Both the position numbers and the translations under genes were made by a program. From contig NZ_JTDK01000020.1 of the NCBI RefSeq assembly GCF_000802305.1, positions 27,770-91,769 on the forward strand: 64,000 nt of DNA. Reading direction: 5' to 3'. The DNA comes from Microbacterium mangrovi. Lineage in GTDB: Bacteria > Actinomycetota > Actinomycetes > Actinomycetales > Microbacteriaceae. Under the pieces are notes generated by a model. The model searched no databases. It was not told where the DNA came from and saw only the letters and a list, made by a program, of their open reading frames with translations. Positions 33,666-42,337 of this stretch are shown here, piece by piece. The number at the start of each line of letters is the position of its first letter. The stretch's first letter is position 1.

Positions 33666-35255
33666 TCAGTGGGCAAGACGCAGGCCGCGGCCGGGCAGCG
33701 CGCCGGTCGGTTCGCCGTCGCGCAGCACCGGCACCCCGGCGACGAGCACGTCGTCGATGCCGATCGCGAGGCTGCGCGGGCTCTCGTACGTCGCCGTGTC
33801 GGCGACGGTCGCCGGGTCCACGAGCACGAGGTCGGCGATCGCGCCCGGCGCGACGACCCCGCGCCGGCCGAGCCCGAACCGGCGCGCCGGCAGCGCGGAC
33901 AGGTGGCGGGAGGCATCCGCCCACGTCCAGGTGCCGAGTTCGCGGACGTACTCGCGCAGGTAGCGCGCGAAGGTGCCGGCCGCCCGCGGGTGCGGGTGCG
34001 CCCCGACGAAGATGCCGTCGGATCCGCCGGTGTGGCCCGGGTGGGCGAAGATGCGGGCGAGCTCGGTGGCCGGTCGGGGGTGGCGCACCGCCATCACGGC
34101 GCTCACCTCCAGGCGGGAGGCCGCGAGGACCTCGAGCGCGAAGTCGGCGGGCGGCCGGCCTGCGCGGGCCGCGGCCGCGCGCAGGGTGAGGCCGTGCGCC
34201 CAGGCGTAGCGCGCGGCGGCGATGTGCGCGAACGTGATCATGTCGGGCCACTCCGGGCCGAGGCTGGGGCTCCGCGAGGCGCGGGTCGCGCAGGCCGCGC
34301 GCAGTTCGGCGATCCGTGCCGGGTCGGTGAGCACGGCGACGGCCTCGTCGGCGGGAAGCGCGGAGACCTCCGGCGGCAGCAGCGGCATCCCCAGCAGCGT
34401 GCAGCCGCGGATGTACGGGTAGGCATCGAAGGTGGCATCCACCCCGGCGGCCTCGAGGGCGGCGAGCTGATCGAGCACGATGTCGGCGTCCGCGTGGAAG
34501 TGCGAGACGTGCACCGGCAGCGGAGAGCCGGCCTCCGCGCCCGCCCGGCGGGCGATGTCGGCCATCTCGGCGATGCCGGCGGCGGTGTTCGCCTCATAGC
34601 CGCCGCGCATGTGGCTGACGTACACGCCCCCGGCCGCGGCGACCGGCACGCACAGCGCCGCGATCTCGGACGCGTCCTGGAAGATCCCGGGCACGTAGTC
34701 GAGCCCGGTCGAAAGCCCCAGGGCGCCGTCCGCCAGGCCCGCGGCGACGAGCGCGGCCATCGCGGCGCGCTCCCCGGCCGTCGCGGGCCCCGGGCGGCGT
34801 CCGCAGACCTCGAAGCGCACCGTGCCGGCCGGGATGACGTAGCCGGCGTTGACCGGCGACGCGCCGTCGACGGATGCCAGGTAGGCGGCCACTCCCCCGC
34901 CGGTGTAGGTCGGGTGGGGGCCGTTGATGGCGGCGAAGTAGCCGGTGGCGAACGCACCGTCGCCGGGGGCGTACGACACGCCGTCCTGGCCCGCGATCAC
35001 CGTGGTGACGCCCTGCCGCAGCAGCGCCCGCGTGACGTCCGGGTCGCCGAGCATCCCGTCGGCGTGCGAGTGCACGTCGACGAATCCCGGCATGATCAGA
35101 CGGTCCGAGGCATCCAGCACGACATCGCCGCGGTGCGCGTCGACGGAGCCGACCTGCGTGATCACGGTCCCCTCGACGGCGACGTCGGCGCGCGCGACCC
35201 CGGCCGCCGAGACGACCGACCCGCCGCGGATCACGGTGCGCTGCGTCATCGGCAT
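33666..35255 (-). CDS. N-acyl-D-amino-acid deacylase (D-aminoacylase family)
   Basis: A 529-residue zinc amidohydrolase that removes the acyl group from N-acyl-D-amino acids or related amino-sugar acids. The first metal motif is GFVDVHSHADG (His62, His64); further ligands lie in YVSHMRGGY and PVHVSHFHADADI, and HPGHTGGSDGIFVGAHPHP carries the catalytic Asp region. An N- and C-terminal beta-sandwich is visible. It stands two bases after the DSD1-type PLP gene, whose substrate its product could be. In the described oxidative chitin pathway of marine bacteria a deacetylase of this family acts on N-acetylglucosaminate; assigning that substrate here is inference. Confidence 0.88.
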   Translation of the reverse strand: MPMTQRTVIRGGSVVSAAGVARADVAVEGTVITQVGSVDAHRGDVVLDASDRLIMPGFVDVHSHADGMLGDPDVTRALLRQGVTTVIAGQDGVSYAPGDGAFATGYFAAINGPHPTYTGGGVAAYLASVDGASPVNAGYVIPAGTVRFEVCGRRPGPATAGERAAMAALVAAGLADGALGLSTGLDYVPGIFQDASEIAALCVPVAAAGGVYVSHMRGGYEANTAAGIAEMADIARRAGAEAGSPLPVHVSHFHADADIVLDQLAALEAAGVDATFDAYPYIRGCTLLGMPLLPPEVSALPADEAVAVLTDPARIAELRAACATRASRSPSLGPEWPDMITFAHIAAARYAWAHGLTLRAAAARAGRPPADFALEVLAASRLEVSAVMAVRHPRPATELARIFAHPGHTGGSDGIFVGAHPHPRAAGTFARYLREYVRELGTWTWADASRHLSALPARRFGLGRRGVVAPGAIADLVLVDPATVADTATYESPRSLAIGIDDVLVAGVPVLRDGEPTGALPGRGLRLAH

Positions 35256-35257
35256 CC

Positions 35258-36529
35258 TCAGAACCAGGTGCGGACGAGGCCGGTGACCTCGTCCGACTCG
35301 GCCGAGGCGACCACCGGGAGCACGCGCCACTTGTCGAACGCGGTGCAGGGGTGCGAGAGACCGAGCCGCACGACCGAGCCGATGGTGACGGGCTCGGACG
35401 GCCGCACGTAGGTGTGCTGGTCGTTCATCGCGGACACCGCCGCGTCGAGCGGCCGCCAGGGGCCGGAGATGTCGGCGGCGACGCCCCGCACCACGGGCAG
35501 GCCCTCGTCGTACGGGAAGTCGCGCTTGCCGCCGTCGATGAGTGCGAGGGCGGGCTCGGGACTCGAGACGACGCGCCCGTACCCGTGCATCGCGTTCACG
35601 AACCGCGGCGACCCGGACGGGTCGGCCGCACCCTCGTCGAACGGCGAGATGCCGCGGTAGAAGCCGTCGTCGTGCACGATGTACGCGCCCGAGCGCAGGG
35701 TGAAGCGCGTGCGGTCGTCGCGCGGGGCATCCGTCCACACGTCGGCGACGATGTCGAAGTAGGCGCTGCCGCCCGCGGTGACGTACAGCTCGCCGTCGTC
35801 GTAGAACGACGCCAGCGCGTCGTGGAGCTCCAGCTGCGCCTCCAGGTACGCCCGCACGGCGGCGAGCGCGACCGGCGACCGGTCGTGACCGAGGCTGCCC
35901 TCGTAGCCGGCGACCCCCGCGAGACGGAGCACGTCGGATGCCGCGATGCGCTCGGCGATGGCCACCGCCTCGCGCACCGACCGGGCCCCGGTGCGTCCGC
36001 CCGCGGCTCCGAGCTCGACGCACACGTCGACCCGGCGCGGCACGCCGGCCGTCCGGAGTCCGTGCTCCATCGCCTCGACGGTGGCGATCGAGTCCGCCCA
36101 GCACACGAACCGGAAGCCCGGGTCGGCGAGCTCGCCGGCGAGCCAGGCCAGCGACCGGGGGTCGACGGCGGCGTTCGCGAGCATGATCGAGTGGAGTCCG
36201 AGGCTGCGACCGGTGCGCACCTGGCCCATCGTCGCGAGCGTGATGCCGAGGGCTCCGGCATCCGTCTGCCGTTGCCACAGCGCGGGGGCCATCGTGGTCT
36301 TGCCGTGCGGCATGATCTCGAGGCCGCGGTCCTTGCACCAGGTCGCCATGGTCGCGACGTTCGCGCGCATGGCGGCGTCGTCGAGGGCGATCATCGGCGT
36401 CCAGAACTCGTCGAGCCGGGGCCGGGTCGCGAGGAACGCGGATGCCGTCATCCCGATCGCACGCGCCGGAAGCCCCTTGTCGCGCGCGGTCAGCAGGTCG
36501 TCGGACCCGGTCGGCGTCGTCTCCGTCAT
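35258..36529 (-). CDS. DSD1-type PLP enzyme (D-amino acid / D-glucosaminate dehydratase-like)
   Basis: A 423-residue fold-III PLP protein related to D-threonine aldolase and D-serine dehydratase. The PLP lysine is Lys77 in MPHGKTTMAP, and His393 and Cys395 in LSHPCTAFDKW match the metal-binding His-x-Cys pair of the family. The reaction is probably removal of ammonia by beta-elimination. Given a KDG kinase and a KDPG aldolase next door, D-glucosaminate to 2-keto-3-deoxygluconate is the best-fitting reaction, but D-serine or D-threonine-type substrates cannot be excluded. It is 11 bases after the aldolase gene and two bases before the deacylase. Confidence 0.85.
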   Translation of the reverse strand: MTETTPTGSDDLLTARDKGLPARAIGMTASAFLATRPRLDEFWTPMIALDDAAMRANVATMATWCKDRGLEIMPHGKTTMAPALWQRQTDAGALGITLATMGQVRTGRSLGLHSIMLANAAVDPRSLAWLAGELADPGFRFVCWADSIATVEAMEHGLRTAGVPRRVDVCVELGAAGGRTGARSVREAVAIAERIAASDVLRLAGVAGYEGSLGHDRSPVALAAVRAYLEAQLELHDALASFYDDGELYVTAGGSAYFDIVADVWTDAPRDDRTRFTLRSGAYIVHDDGFYRGISPFDEGAADPSGSPRFVNAMHGYGRVVSSPEPALALIDGGKRDFPYDEGLPVVRGVAADISGPWRPLDAAVSAMNDQHTYVRPSEPVTIGSVVRLGLSHPCTAFDKWRVLPVVASAESDEVTGLVRTWF

Positions 36530-36540
36530 GCTCGTCTCCG

Positions 36541-37143
36541 TCAGCCGAGCAGCCGCGCGAGGGCCGGCAGCTGCGCGTCGTCTTCAAGGGCGGAACCCAC
36601 CGCGACGACCTTCACTCCGGCATCCAGGAACGCCTGCGCGTTGCCCGAGCCCATCCCGCCGGTGGCGACGAACTTCGCCTGCGGGAAGGGTCCCCGCATC
36701 GCCGGGAACCAGTCCGCGCCGAGGAGGGATGCCGGGAACGCCTTCAGCCAGGTGAGCCCGTCGGCGAGCGCGCGTTGCACCTCGGTGGCCGTCGCGACCC
36801 CGGGGATCGACGGCAGGCCGGCGTCGTGCGAGGCGCGCACGATGTCGAGATCGAGGCCGGGGCTGACCGTGAAGGCCGCTCCGGCATCCTTCGCCTGCTG
36901 CACGTGCTCGCCGGTCACGACCGTTCCCGCGCCGACGGCGAGGCCGCGCTCGCGCGCGGCATCCGCCACGACGCGCAGCGCCTCGACGTCGGTCGGGGTC
37001 TGGATCGGCAGCTCGACGGCGGTGATGCCGAGGTCCCACGCGCGGGTCGCGGTCGCAAGGCTGCGCTCCACGCCCATGCCGCGCAGGATCGCCATCAGCG
37101 GGACGCCCGCGAAGATGTCGTCGAAAGCGGAGTTGTCTGTCAT
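36541..37143 (-). CDS. KDPG / 4-hydroxy-2-oxoglutarate aldolase
   Basis: A 200-residue class I aldolase that splits 2-keto-3-deoxy-6-phosphogluconate into pyruvate and glyceraldehyde 3-phosphate. The catalytic pair is present: Glu44 in AVELPIQTPT and Schiff-base Lys134 in WLKAFPAS, at nearly the same positions as in the well-studied E. coli enzyme. GAGTVVTGEHVQQAKDAGAAFTVSPG and VATGGMGSGNAQAFLDAG are typical. Its ATG overlaps the stop of the sugar kinase gene (ATGA), so kinase and aldolase are made together, consistent with consecutive steps. Confidence 0.92.
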   Translation of the reverse strand: MTDNSAFDDIFAGVPLMAILRGMGVERSLATATRAWDLGITAVELPIQTPTDVEALRVVADAARERGLAVGAGTVVTGEHVQQAKDAGAAFTVSPGLDLDIVRASHDAGLPSIPGVATATEVQRALADGLTWLKAFPASLLGADWFPAMRGPFPQAKFVATGGMGSGNAQAFLDAGVKVVAVGSALEDDAQLPALARLLG

Positions 37144-38090
37144 GTCAGGGGCACCCTTCGATGGCTGTCGGGAAGGAAGTCGCTCGTGGACTGGAGCACG
37201 AGGTGGGCACGGCGGTGTCCGGCCGAGAGTCGCTCGGTCGCCTGCTCGCCCTGCAGGTGGGCCGCCAGGTAGCCGGCGGCGAACGCGTCCCCCGCGCCGA
37301 CCGCCTCGACGACCTCGGTCTCGATCGCCGCGACGAAGCTTCGCACGTCCGCGTTCGCGAACCGGTGGAACTCGGTCGCGCCGACGTCGCCGTCCTTGAC
37401 GACGAGCAGGGTCGGCGTGGGGATCAGCTCCCGCACGTCATCGGCGTCGGTCGTGCCCCACAGGCCGTGGGCCTCGTCGAGGCCGACGAACACCAGGTCG
37501 GCGCGGCGGGCGAGCGCGAGCAGCGTCGGTGCGGCGACGCCCGGCTCCCACAGCGACGCGCGGTGGTTGACGTCGAAGCTCAGGATGCCGCGCCCGGCCG
37601 ACACTCGGTCGACGACCGTGTCGATGAGGGCCGCGCACGAGTGCGACAGGGCGGGCGTGATGCCCGACACGTGCACGATCTCCGCCTCTTCGAGCGGGAT
37701 GCCGGCGACCGACGCCGGGCTCATGCGGGAAGCCGCGGAGTCGCGCCGATAGTAGAGGACTCCCCGGCCGGGGTCCTTGAAGTAGACGCCGGTGGCGGCA
37801 TCCGGATCGCTCGACACCCATCGCACGTCCACGCCTTCGCCCGCCACGTGCGCGCGCACGCGCTCCCCGAGCGCATCGTCGCCGACGGCGCTCACCCACG
37901 CCGCCGACACACCGAGGTGCGCCGCGTGGGTGGCGACGTTCGACTCGGCCCCGCCGACGAGCAGCCGCACGTCGTGCGCGGTCGCGAGCGGCTCGGCGTG
38001 CGCGGGCGCGACGAGCGCCATGGTCTCGCCGAGGGTGATAAGCGGGGGGACGGGGAGGGCGGCGGTGTCCGGCGCAGACGAGTCGGTCAT
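37140..38090 (-). CDS. PfkB family sugar kinase (2-keto-3-deoxygluconate kinase-like)
   Basis: A 316-residue ribokinase-like protein. LVGGAESNVATHAAHLG is the first PfkB signature (substrate binding) and EAVGAGDAFAAGYLAAHLQG the second, with the catalytic Asp in GAGD; YYRRDSAASRMSP is characteristic of KDG kinases. It would phosphorylate 2-keto-3-deoxygluconate to KDPG for the aldolase with which it overlaps by four bases. Lies 35 bases behind the MFS transporter gene in the same operon. Confidence 0.88.
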   Translation of the reverse strand: MTDSSAPDTAALPVPPLITLGETMALVAPAHAEPLATAHDVRLLVGGAESNVATHAAHLGVSAAWVSAVGDDALGERVRAHVAGEGVDVRWVSSDPDAATGVYFKDPGRGVLYYRRDSAASRMSPASVAGIPLEEAEIVHVSGITPALSHSCAALIDTVVDRVSAGRGILSFDVNHRASLWEPGVAAPTLLALARRADLVFVGLDEAHGLWGTTDADDVRELIPTPTLLVVKDGDVGATEFHRFANADVRSFVAAIETEVVEAVGAGDAFAAGYLAAHLQGEQATERLSAGHRRAHLVLQSTSDFLPDSHRRVPLT

Positions 38091-38125
38091 GTTCTCATGA
38101 TCTCCGAGATGACGGCGTTTCCGCC

Positions 38126-39481
38126 TCAGACCGGGGTCTTCACACTGGTCGTGGCGGCCAGTTCGTGCAGACGCCCGGCGCCCTCGCGGTCGGGACGGAC
38201 CGATGCCACGAGCGTCGCGATGACCCCGACGATCGAGATGACCGCCGCGTAGATCGCCACCGGCCAGACGGCTCCGCCTGCTGCGGCGATGAGAGCCGTG
38301 CAGATGAAGGGCGCGAGACCGCCGCCGAGCGTGTTGGACACCTGGTACCCGATGTTGACGCCCGTGGTGCGGGCCTCGGGGTCGAACATCTCCACCAGCA
38401 TCGTCGACAGGGTCGCCTGCATCGCGACGCCGAACAGCACGAACCCGAGGATCTGACCGAGCCAGATGAGCCACAGGTTGCCGGTGCCGAACAGCAGGAA
38501 CGCCGGGTAGACCATGATCGCGAAGCCGAGGCAGCCGATGATGTAGACCGTGCGCCGGCCGATGCGATCGGAGATCGCACCCCACAGCGGGGCGACGACG
38601 ATCTGCAGGAGCCCCACGATCATGGTGCCGGCGAAGCCCATCCACGCGGGCAGGTGCTTGTTGGTGACCATGTACGCGAGGCCCGTCGTGAGGACGACGT
38701 ATCCGGCGATCGACTGCGGCAGGCCGATGAGGATGCCCATGATCGCGTTCTTCGGGTGGCGGAACGCCTCGACGAGCGGGTTGGCCTTCTTGCCGGCAGT
38801 GGCGATCTGCAGCGCCTGGGTCTGGGTGAACTCGTCGGAGTCCTCGAGCTGGCGGCGCAGCAGCACCGCGACGACCGCGAGCACGGCCGACAGCAGGAAC
38901 GGGATGCGCCAGCCCCACTGCAGGAACCAGGACTGGTCGGTGAGGCCGAGCGCGGCCATGAGCCCGCCGGAGAACACGTTCGCGATGCCGGCACCGCTGA
39001 TGAGGAATGCGCCGTACAGGCCGTGGCGGCCGGTCGGGGCGCCCTCGACCACCATGGTCGCGGCTCCGCCCATCTCGCCGCCGACGAAGAAGCCCTGGAA
39101 CATGCGGCACAGCAGCAGGAGCAGCGGCGCGAGGATGCCGATGGCCTTGTCGGACGGGATGAGGCCGATCGCGGTCGTCGCGACGCCCATGCCGATCACG
39201 GTGATCAGGAGCACCGTCTTGCGGCCGGCGCGGTCGCCGACGATTCCCCAGACGATGCCGCCGACGGGCCGCAGGAAGAACCCGACCGCGAACGTCGCGA
39301 AGGAGGCGAGCGTGGCGACCACCGGGTCGTCGGACGAGAAGAACACCGCCGGGAAGACGGCCGCAGATGCGAGCCCGTACAGGTAGTAGTCGTAGTACTC
39401 CATCAGGGTGCCGACGGCACCGCCGGCGATCATCCTGCGCTGCTTGCGCGTCAGGCCACTGGTGGCGGTGGCGGTGGTCAT
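38126..39481 (-). CDS. MFS transporter, metabolite:H+ symporter (MHS) type
   Basis: A 451-residue transporter with about twelve helices, of the proline/betaine-shikimate-like MHS group: GAVGTLMEYYDYYLYGLASA at the start, GGIVWGIVGDRAGRKTVLL after helix 2, and RMFQGFFVGGEMGGAATMVVEGAPTGRHGLYG are diagnostic. It probably imports the carboxylate or amino-sugar acid degraded by the downstream enzymes. First gene of the six-gene operon and divergent from the YheO-type regulator. The 104-base gap between them (39482-39585) is AT-rich around 39537-39570 but I cannot define an operator. Confidence 0.88.
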   Translation of the reverse strand: MTTATATSGLTRKQRRMIAGGAVGTLMEYYDYYLYGLASAAVFPAVFFSSDDPVVATLASFATFAVGFFLRPVGGIVWGIVGDRAGRKTVLLITVIGMGVATTAIGLIPSDKAIGILAPLLLLLCRMFQGFFVGGEMGGAATMVVEGAPTGRHGLYGAFLISGAGIANVFSGGLMAALGLTDQSWFLQWGWRIPFLLSAVLAVVAVLLRRQLEDSDEFTQTQALQIATAGKKANPLVEAFRHPKNAIMGILIGLPQSIAGYVVLTTGLAYMVTNKHLPAWMGFAGTMIVGLLQIVVAPLWGAISDRIGRRTVYIIGCLGFAIMVYPAFLLFGTGNLWLIWLGQILGFVLFGVAMQATLSTMLVEMFDPEARTTGVNIGYQVSNTLGGGLAPFICTALIAAAGGAVWPVAIYAAVISIVGVIATLVASVRPDREGAGRLHELAATTSVKTPV

Positions 39482-39585
39482 ATGAGCCTCCTTGCTCCGG
39501 AAAGTTCGGCGTTGATCGGCTAAGCTAGCACCGACTTTAACATTCTGTCTAACCCGAAGACTTTTTGTTCAGAACGGAGTGGGCG

Positions 39586-40275
39586 ATGACGACACCGACC
39601 GCAGCGACGCAGGAGACCTACGAGAGCGCCGACGAGGTGCTGCAGCGCTACCGGCCGATCATGCGGGCGCTCGCGGCGGCGGGCGGCCCGTCGGTCGAGG
39701 TGGTGCTGCACAACCTCGACGGCGCCGACGTCGACCTCGGGCACACGATCATGGCGATCGAGAACGGACACGTCACCGGCCGTTCGGTCGGCGGCCCCTC
39801 GACCTCCCTCGGACTCGACGTGATGAAGGATCGCCGCGGCGACCACGACGCCTTCGGCTACACCGCCCACACTGCCGACGGGCGCGAACTGCGCTGCTCG
39901 TCGGTGTACTTCCGCAACGCCGCGGGCGACATCATCGCGTCGTTCTGCATCAACGTCGACCTCAGCCCGCTGCAGAGCGCCCGTGGCATCCTCGACGCCC
40001 TGCTGCCGGCCGCAGCCCCCGCCGCCGACGCACCGCGCGAGCACTTCGGCACCGACCTCGTCTCAGTGATGGACGCCATGATCACCGACGCGATCGGTGA
40101 GATCGGCCGGCCCGTCGCGCAGATGTCGCGCGACGACAAGATCACCGTGCTGCAGCGCCTCGATCAGCGCGGCGCCACGCAGATGCGCAAGTCGATCGAG
40201 TCGATCGCCAAGCGGCTGGGCATCTCGCGGGTGACCGCCTATGCCTACCTCGACGAGGCCCGGGCGCGGGACTGA
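39586..40275 (+). CDS. YheO/DauR-type transcriptional regulator
   Basis: A 229-residue protein with the PAS-like YheO domain (about 20-135: EVVLHNLDGADVDLGHTIMAIENGHVTGRSVGGP and ELRCSSVYFRNAAGDIIASFCINVDLSP) and a C-terminal helix-turn-helix at about 180-226 ending SIESIAKRLGISRVTAYAYLDEAR. The relative DauR controls D-arginine use in Pseudomonas, in line with control of the divergent D-amino/amino-sugar acid operon. GGAG lies six bases before the ATG at 39586. Converges with the lipoate-ligase-like gene with three bases between them. Confidence 0.88.
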   Translation: MTTPTAATQETYESADEVLQRYRPIMRALAAAGGPSVEVVLHNLDGADVDLGHTIMAIENGHVTGRSVGGPSTSLGLDVMKDRRGDHDAFGYTAHTADGRELRCSSVYFRNAAGDIIASFCINVDLSPLQSARGILDALLPAAAPAADAPREHFGTDLVSVMDAMITDAIGEIGRPVAQMSRDDKITVLQRLDQRGATQMRKSIESIAKRLGISRVTAYAYLDEARARD

Positions 40276-40278
40276 CGG

Positions 40279-41328
40279 TCAGGGAACGCGGTTCAGCCAG
40301 GCATCCGTCGCGAACTTGGTGCGCACCAGCTCTTCGGCCTCGGCGTACTCGTCGTCGCTGATCGAGCCCGGCGTCGCGCCGTACAGGTTGGTGAACGTGT
40401 CGATGAAGCGCTCGATGATCTGCTCGCGCGGAAGACCCGTCTGGCTGCGGAGCGGATCGACGCGCTTGGCCGCCGAGACGGTGCCCTTGTCGCTGAGCTT
40501 CTCGCGACCGATGCGCAGCACCTCGGTCATCACCTCGCCGTCGATGTCGTAGCTGAGGGTCGCATGGTGCAGCACGCCGCCGTTGGCGAGGCGCTTCTGC
40601 GCGGCGCCGCCGATCTTGCCCGAGGGGCCGGTGATGTCGTTGAGCGGCTGGTAGACGGCGTCGATCCCGAGCGAGCGCAGCGCCTGCAGCACCCAGTCGT
40701 CCAGGAACGCGTACGAGTCGGCGAACGTGAGACCGGCCACGAGGGATGCCGGCACGTACAGGGAGTAGGTGACGATCGAGTTCGCCGCCATCAGCATCGC
40801 GCCGCCGCCGGAGATGCGGCGCACGACGTCGAACCCGTGCCGGCGGGCGCCGTCCGGGTCCACCTCGTTGCGCACCGACTGGAACGAGCCGATCACGACG
40901 GCGGACTCGTCCCACTCCCACATCCGCAGCGTGGGATTGCGCAGACCGTCGCCCACACGCTTGGTGAGCACCTCGTCGAGGGCGAGGTTCATCCGCGGCG
41001 ACACCGGCTTCTCGTGCACGACGTCCCAGGAGAACTCGCGCCAGCCGGGGGCGGTGATGAGCGCACGGCGCACGGCGGTTCCGACCGACTCGGGCGTGAA
41101 GCCGAGCAGCTGCGCACCCTCGGGGAGCGCCGAGCGCACGGCCGCCGCGATGGCCGCCACATCGCTCGTCTCCGGCATCCCGGTGATCGCGCGGTCGATG
41201 TCGAGGAGGGCGTCGTCGGGTTCGAGGAAGAAGTCCCCGGCCAGATGGAAATCGGTGATGGTCCCGCCGGTGACGTCGAAGTCGACGACCACGAGCTTGC
41301 CGCCGGGGACCTTGTACTCGCCGTGCAT
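40279..41328 (-). CDS. Lipoate-protein ligase family protein
   Basis: A 349-residue protein with an LplA-type arrangement in which the small accessory domain (residues 1-90) comes first and the catalytic BPL/LplA domain follows. The catalytic domain has MNLALDEVL, WEWDESAVVIGSFQS, VVRRISGGGAMLMAANS (the RRxSGGGxV motif), DITGPSGKIGGAAQKR with the catalytic lysine, and VLHHATLSYDID. It would attach lipoate or another short acyl group to E2/GcvH lysines, or be an octanoyl/lipoyl transferase. TAGGCT is six bases before the ATG (leaderless). Confidence 0.85.
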   Translation of the reverse strand: MHGEYKVPGGKLVVVDFDVTGGTITDFHLAGDFFLEPDDALLDIDRAITGMPETSDVAAIAAAVRSALPEGAQLLGFTPESVGTAVRRALITAPGWREFSWDVVHEKPVSPRMNLALDEVLTKRVGDGLRNPTLRMWEWDESAVVIGSFQSVRNEVDPDGARRHGFDVVRRISGGGAMLMAANSIVTYSLYVPASLVAGLTFADSYAFLDDWVLQALRSLGIDAVYQPLNDITGPSGKIGGAAQKRLANGGVLHHATLSYDIDGEVMTEVLRIGREKLSDKGTVSAAKRVDPLRSQTGLPREQIIERFIDTFTNLYGATPGSISDDEYAEAEELVRTKFATDAWLNRVP

Positions 41329-41337
41329 CCCTCCAGC

Positions 41338-42267
41338 CTAGGCGGGCGCGCCCGCGCCGGCGCGCCGGCGGGGCAGCGCGCCCTGGCTCACGAGGATGCC
41401 GGCCACCACGATCGCACCGCCGACCGGCTCGTACCAGTGGATGCTCTCGCCGAGCACGAGGACGCCCAGCATCACGCCCACCACCGGCGCGAGGTAGGTG
41501 ACCGTCGAGGCGCGGGCGGCGCCCCAGTCCCGGATGATGCGGGTGAACCAGATGTACGCGATGCCGGTGCCGACGATTCCGAGGGTCGCGACGCTCAGCA
41601 CCACCGGCACGCTGAGCGACACCGCGCCGCGCGCGGTGAACGGCGCCAGCAGCAGCACGATCGCACTCGCCATGGTCAGCTGCACCGACGAGAGGGTGAC
41701 CGAGTCGTAGGGCAGCCCGCTGACGAACCGGCGCATGTAGAGGCCGGCGAATCCGTAGCTGACCGTGGCGCCCAGGCACGCGAGCTGGGCGGGGATCGTC
41801 CCGCGCACGTCGCCGGTGCCGAACAGCTGCCACGGACCGGTGAGCACGACGACGCCGAGGATGCCGACGACGAGGCCGGCGACCCGCGCGCGGTCGAGCC
41901 GCTCCGAGCGCAGCACGAGCGGGGTGAGCAGCAGCGTCATGATCGGGGTGGTCGCGTTGTAGATGCTGGCCAGGCTCGACGGAACGTACTGCTCGGCCCA
42001 CGCGAACAGGGTGAACGGGACGGCGCAGAAGAACGCACCGACGACGATCATGTGGCCCCACACGCGCCCCTCCCGGGGCCACCGGCGGCGGGTGACGGTC
42101 ATGATCACGACGAGCGCGAGCGCGCCGAGCAGGATCCGCCCGAGCACGACCTGCGCGGGCGAGAGACCCTCGAGTCCGACCTTGATGAACAGGAAGCTCG
42201 CGCCCCACACGCCGGACAGCGCGAGGAACGCCCAGACGGTGCTGCGGGGGTTGCCGACGTTCTGCAT
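41338..42267 (-). CDS. EamA/DMT family transporter
   Basis: A 309-residue drug/metabolite transporter with ten predicted helices formed by two EamA repeats, beginning VWAFLALSGVWGASFLFIKVGLEGLSP. The C-terminus is Arg/Ala-rich. Such proteins usually export amino acids or small metabolites. It is divergent from the lysR-type gene at 42338, a common pairing in which the LysR protein activates the exporter. The start at 42267 lies seven bases after GAGACT. It trails into the lipoate-ligase-like gene with nine bases between, and may be transcribed with it. Confidence 0.85.
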   Translation of the reverse strand: MQNVGNPRSTVWAFLALSGVWGASFLFIKVGLEGLSPAQVVLGRILLGALALVVIMTVTRRRWPREGRVWGHMIVVGAFFCAVPFTLFAWAEQYVPSSLASIYNATTPIMTLLLTPLVLRSERLDRARVAGLVVGILGVVVLTGPWQLFGTGDVRGTIPAQLACLGATVSYGFAGLYMRRFVSGLPYDSVTLSSVQLTMASAIVLLLAPFTARGAVSLSVPVVLSVATLGIVGTGIAYIWFTRIIRDWGAARASTVTYLAPVVGVMLGVLVLGESIHWYEPVGGAIVVAGILVSQGALPRRRAGAGAPA

Positions 42268-42280
42268 GAGGCCTAGTCTC

Positions 42281-42316
42281 GAAGCAGTCGAAGCATGAAT
42301 CAAATGAATCTGCTTC
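42281..42316. promoter_or_regulatory. Candidate LysR-type binding site
   Basis: GAAGCA at 42290-42295 and TGCTTC at 42311-42316 form an inverted repeat with 15 bases between; an extra GAAGCA at 42281 lies nine bases upstream of the first. It occupies the gap between the divergent EamA and LysR genes. Confidence 0.4.
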
Positions 42317-42337
42317 ATCACGACATGAGGAGTATCG

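Noticed and set aside
39531..39580. Operator between the MFS gene and the YheO-type regulator
   Set aside because: TTAACATTCTGTCTAA looks symmetric at its ends only; the inner bases do not pair, so no operator is claimed.
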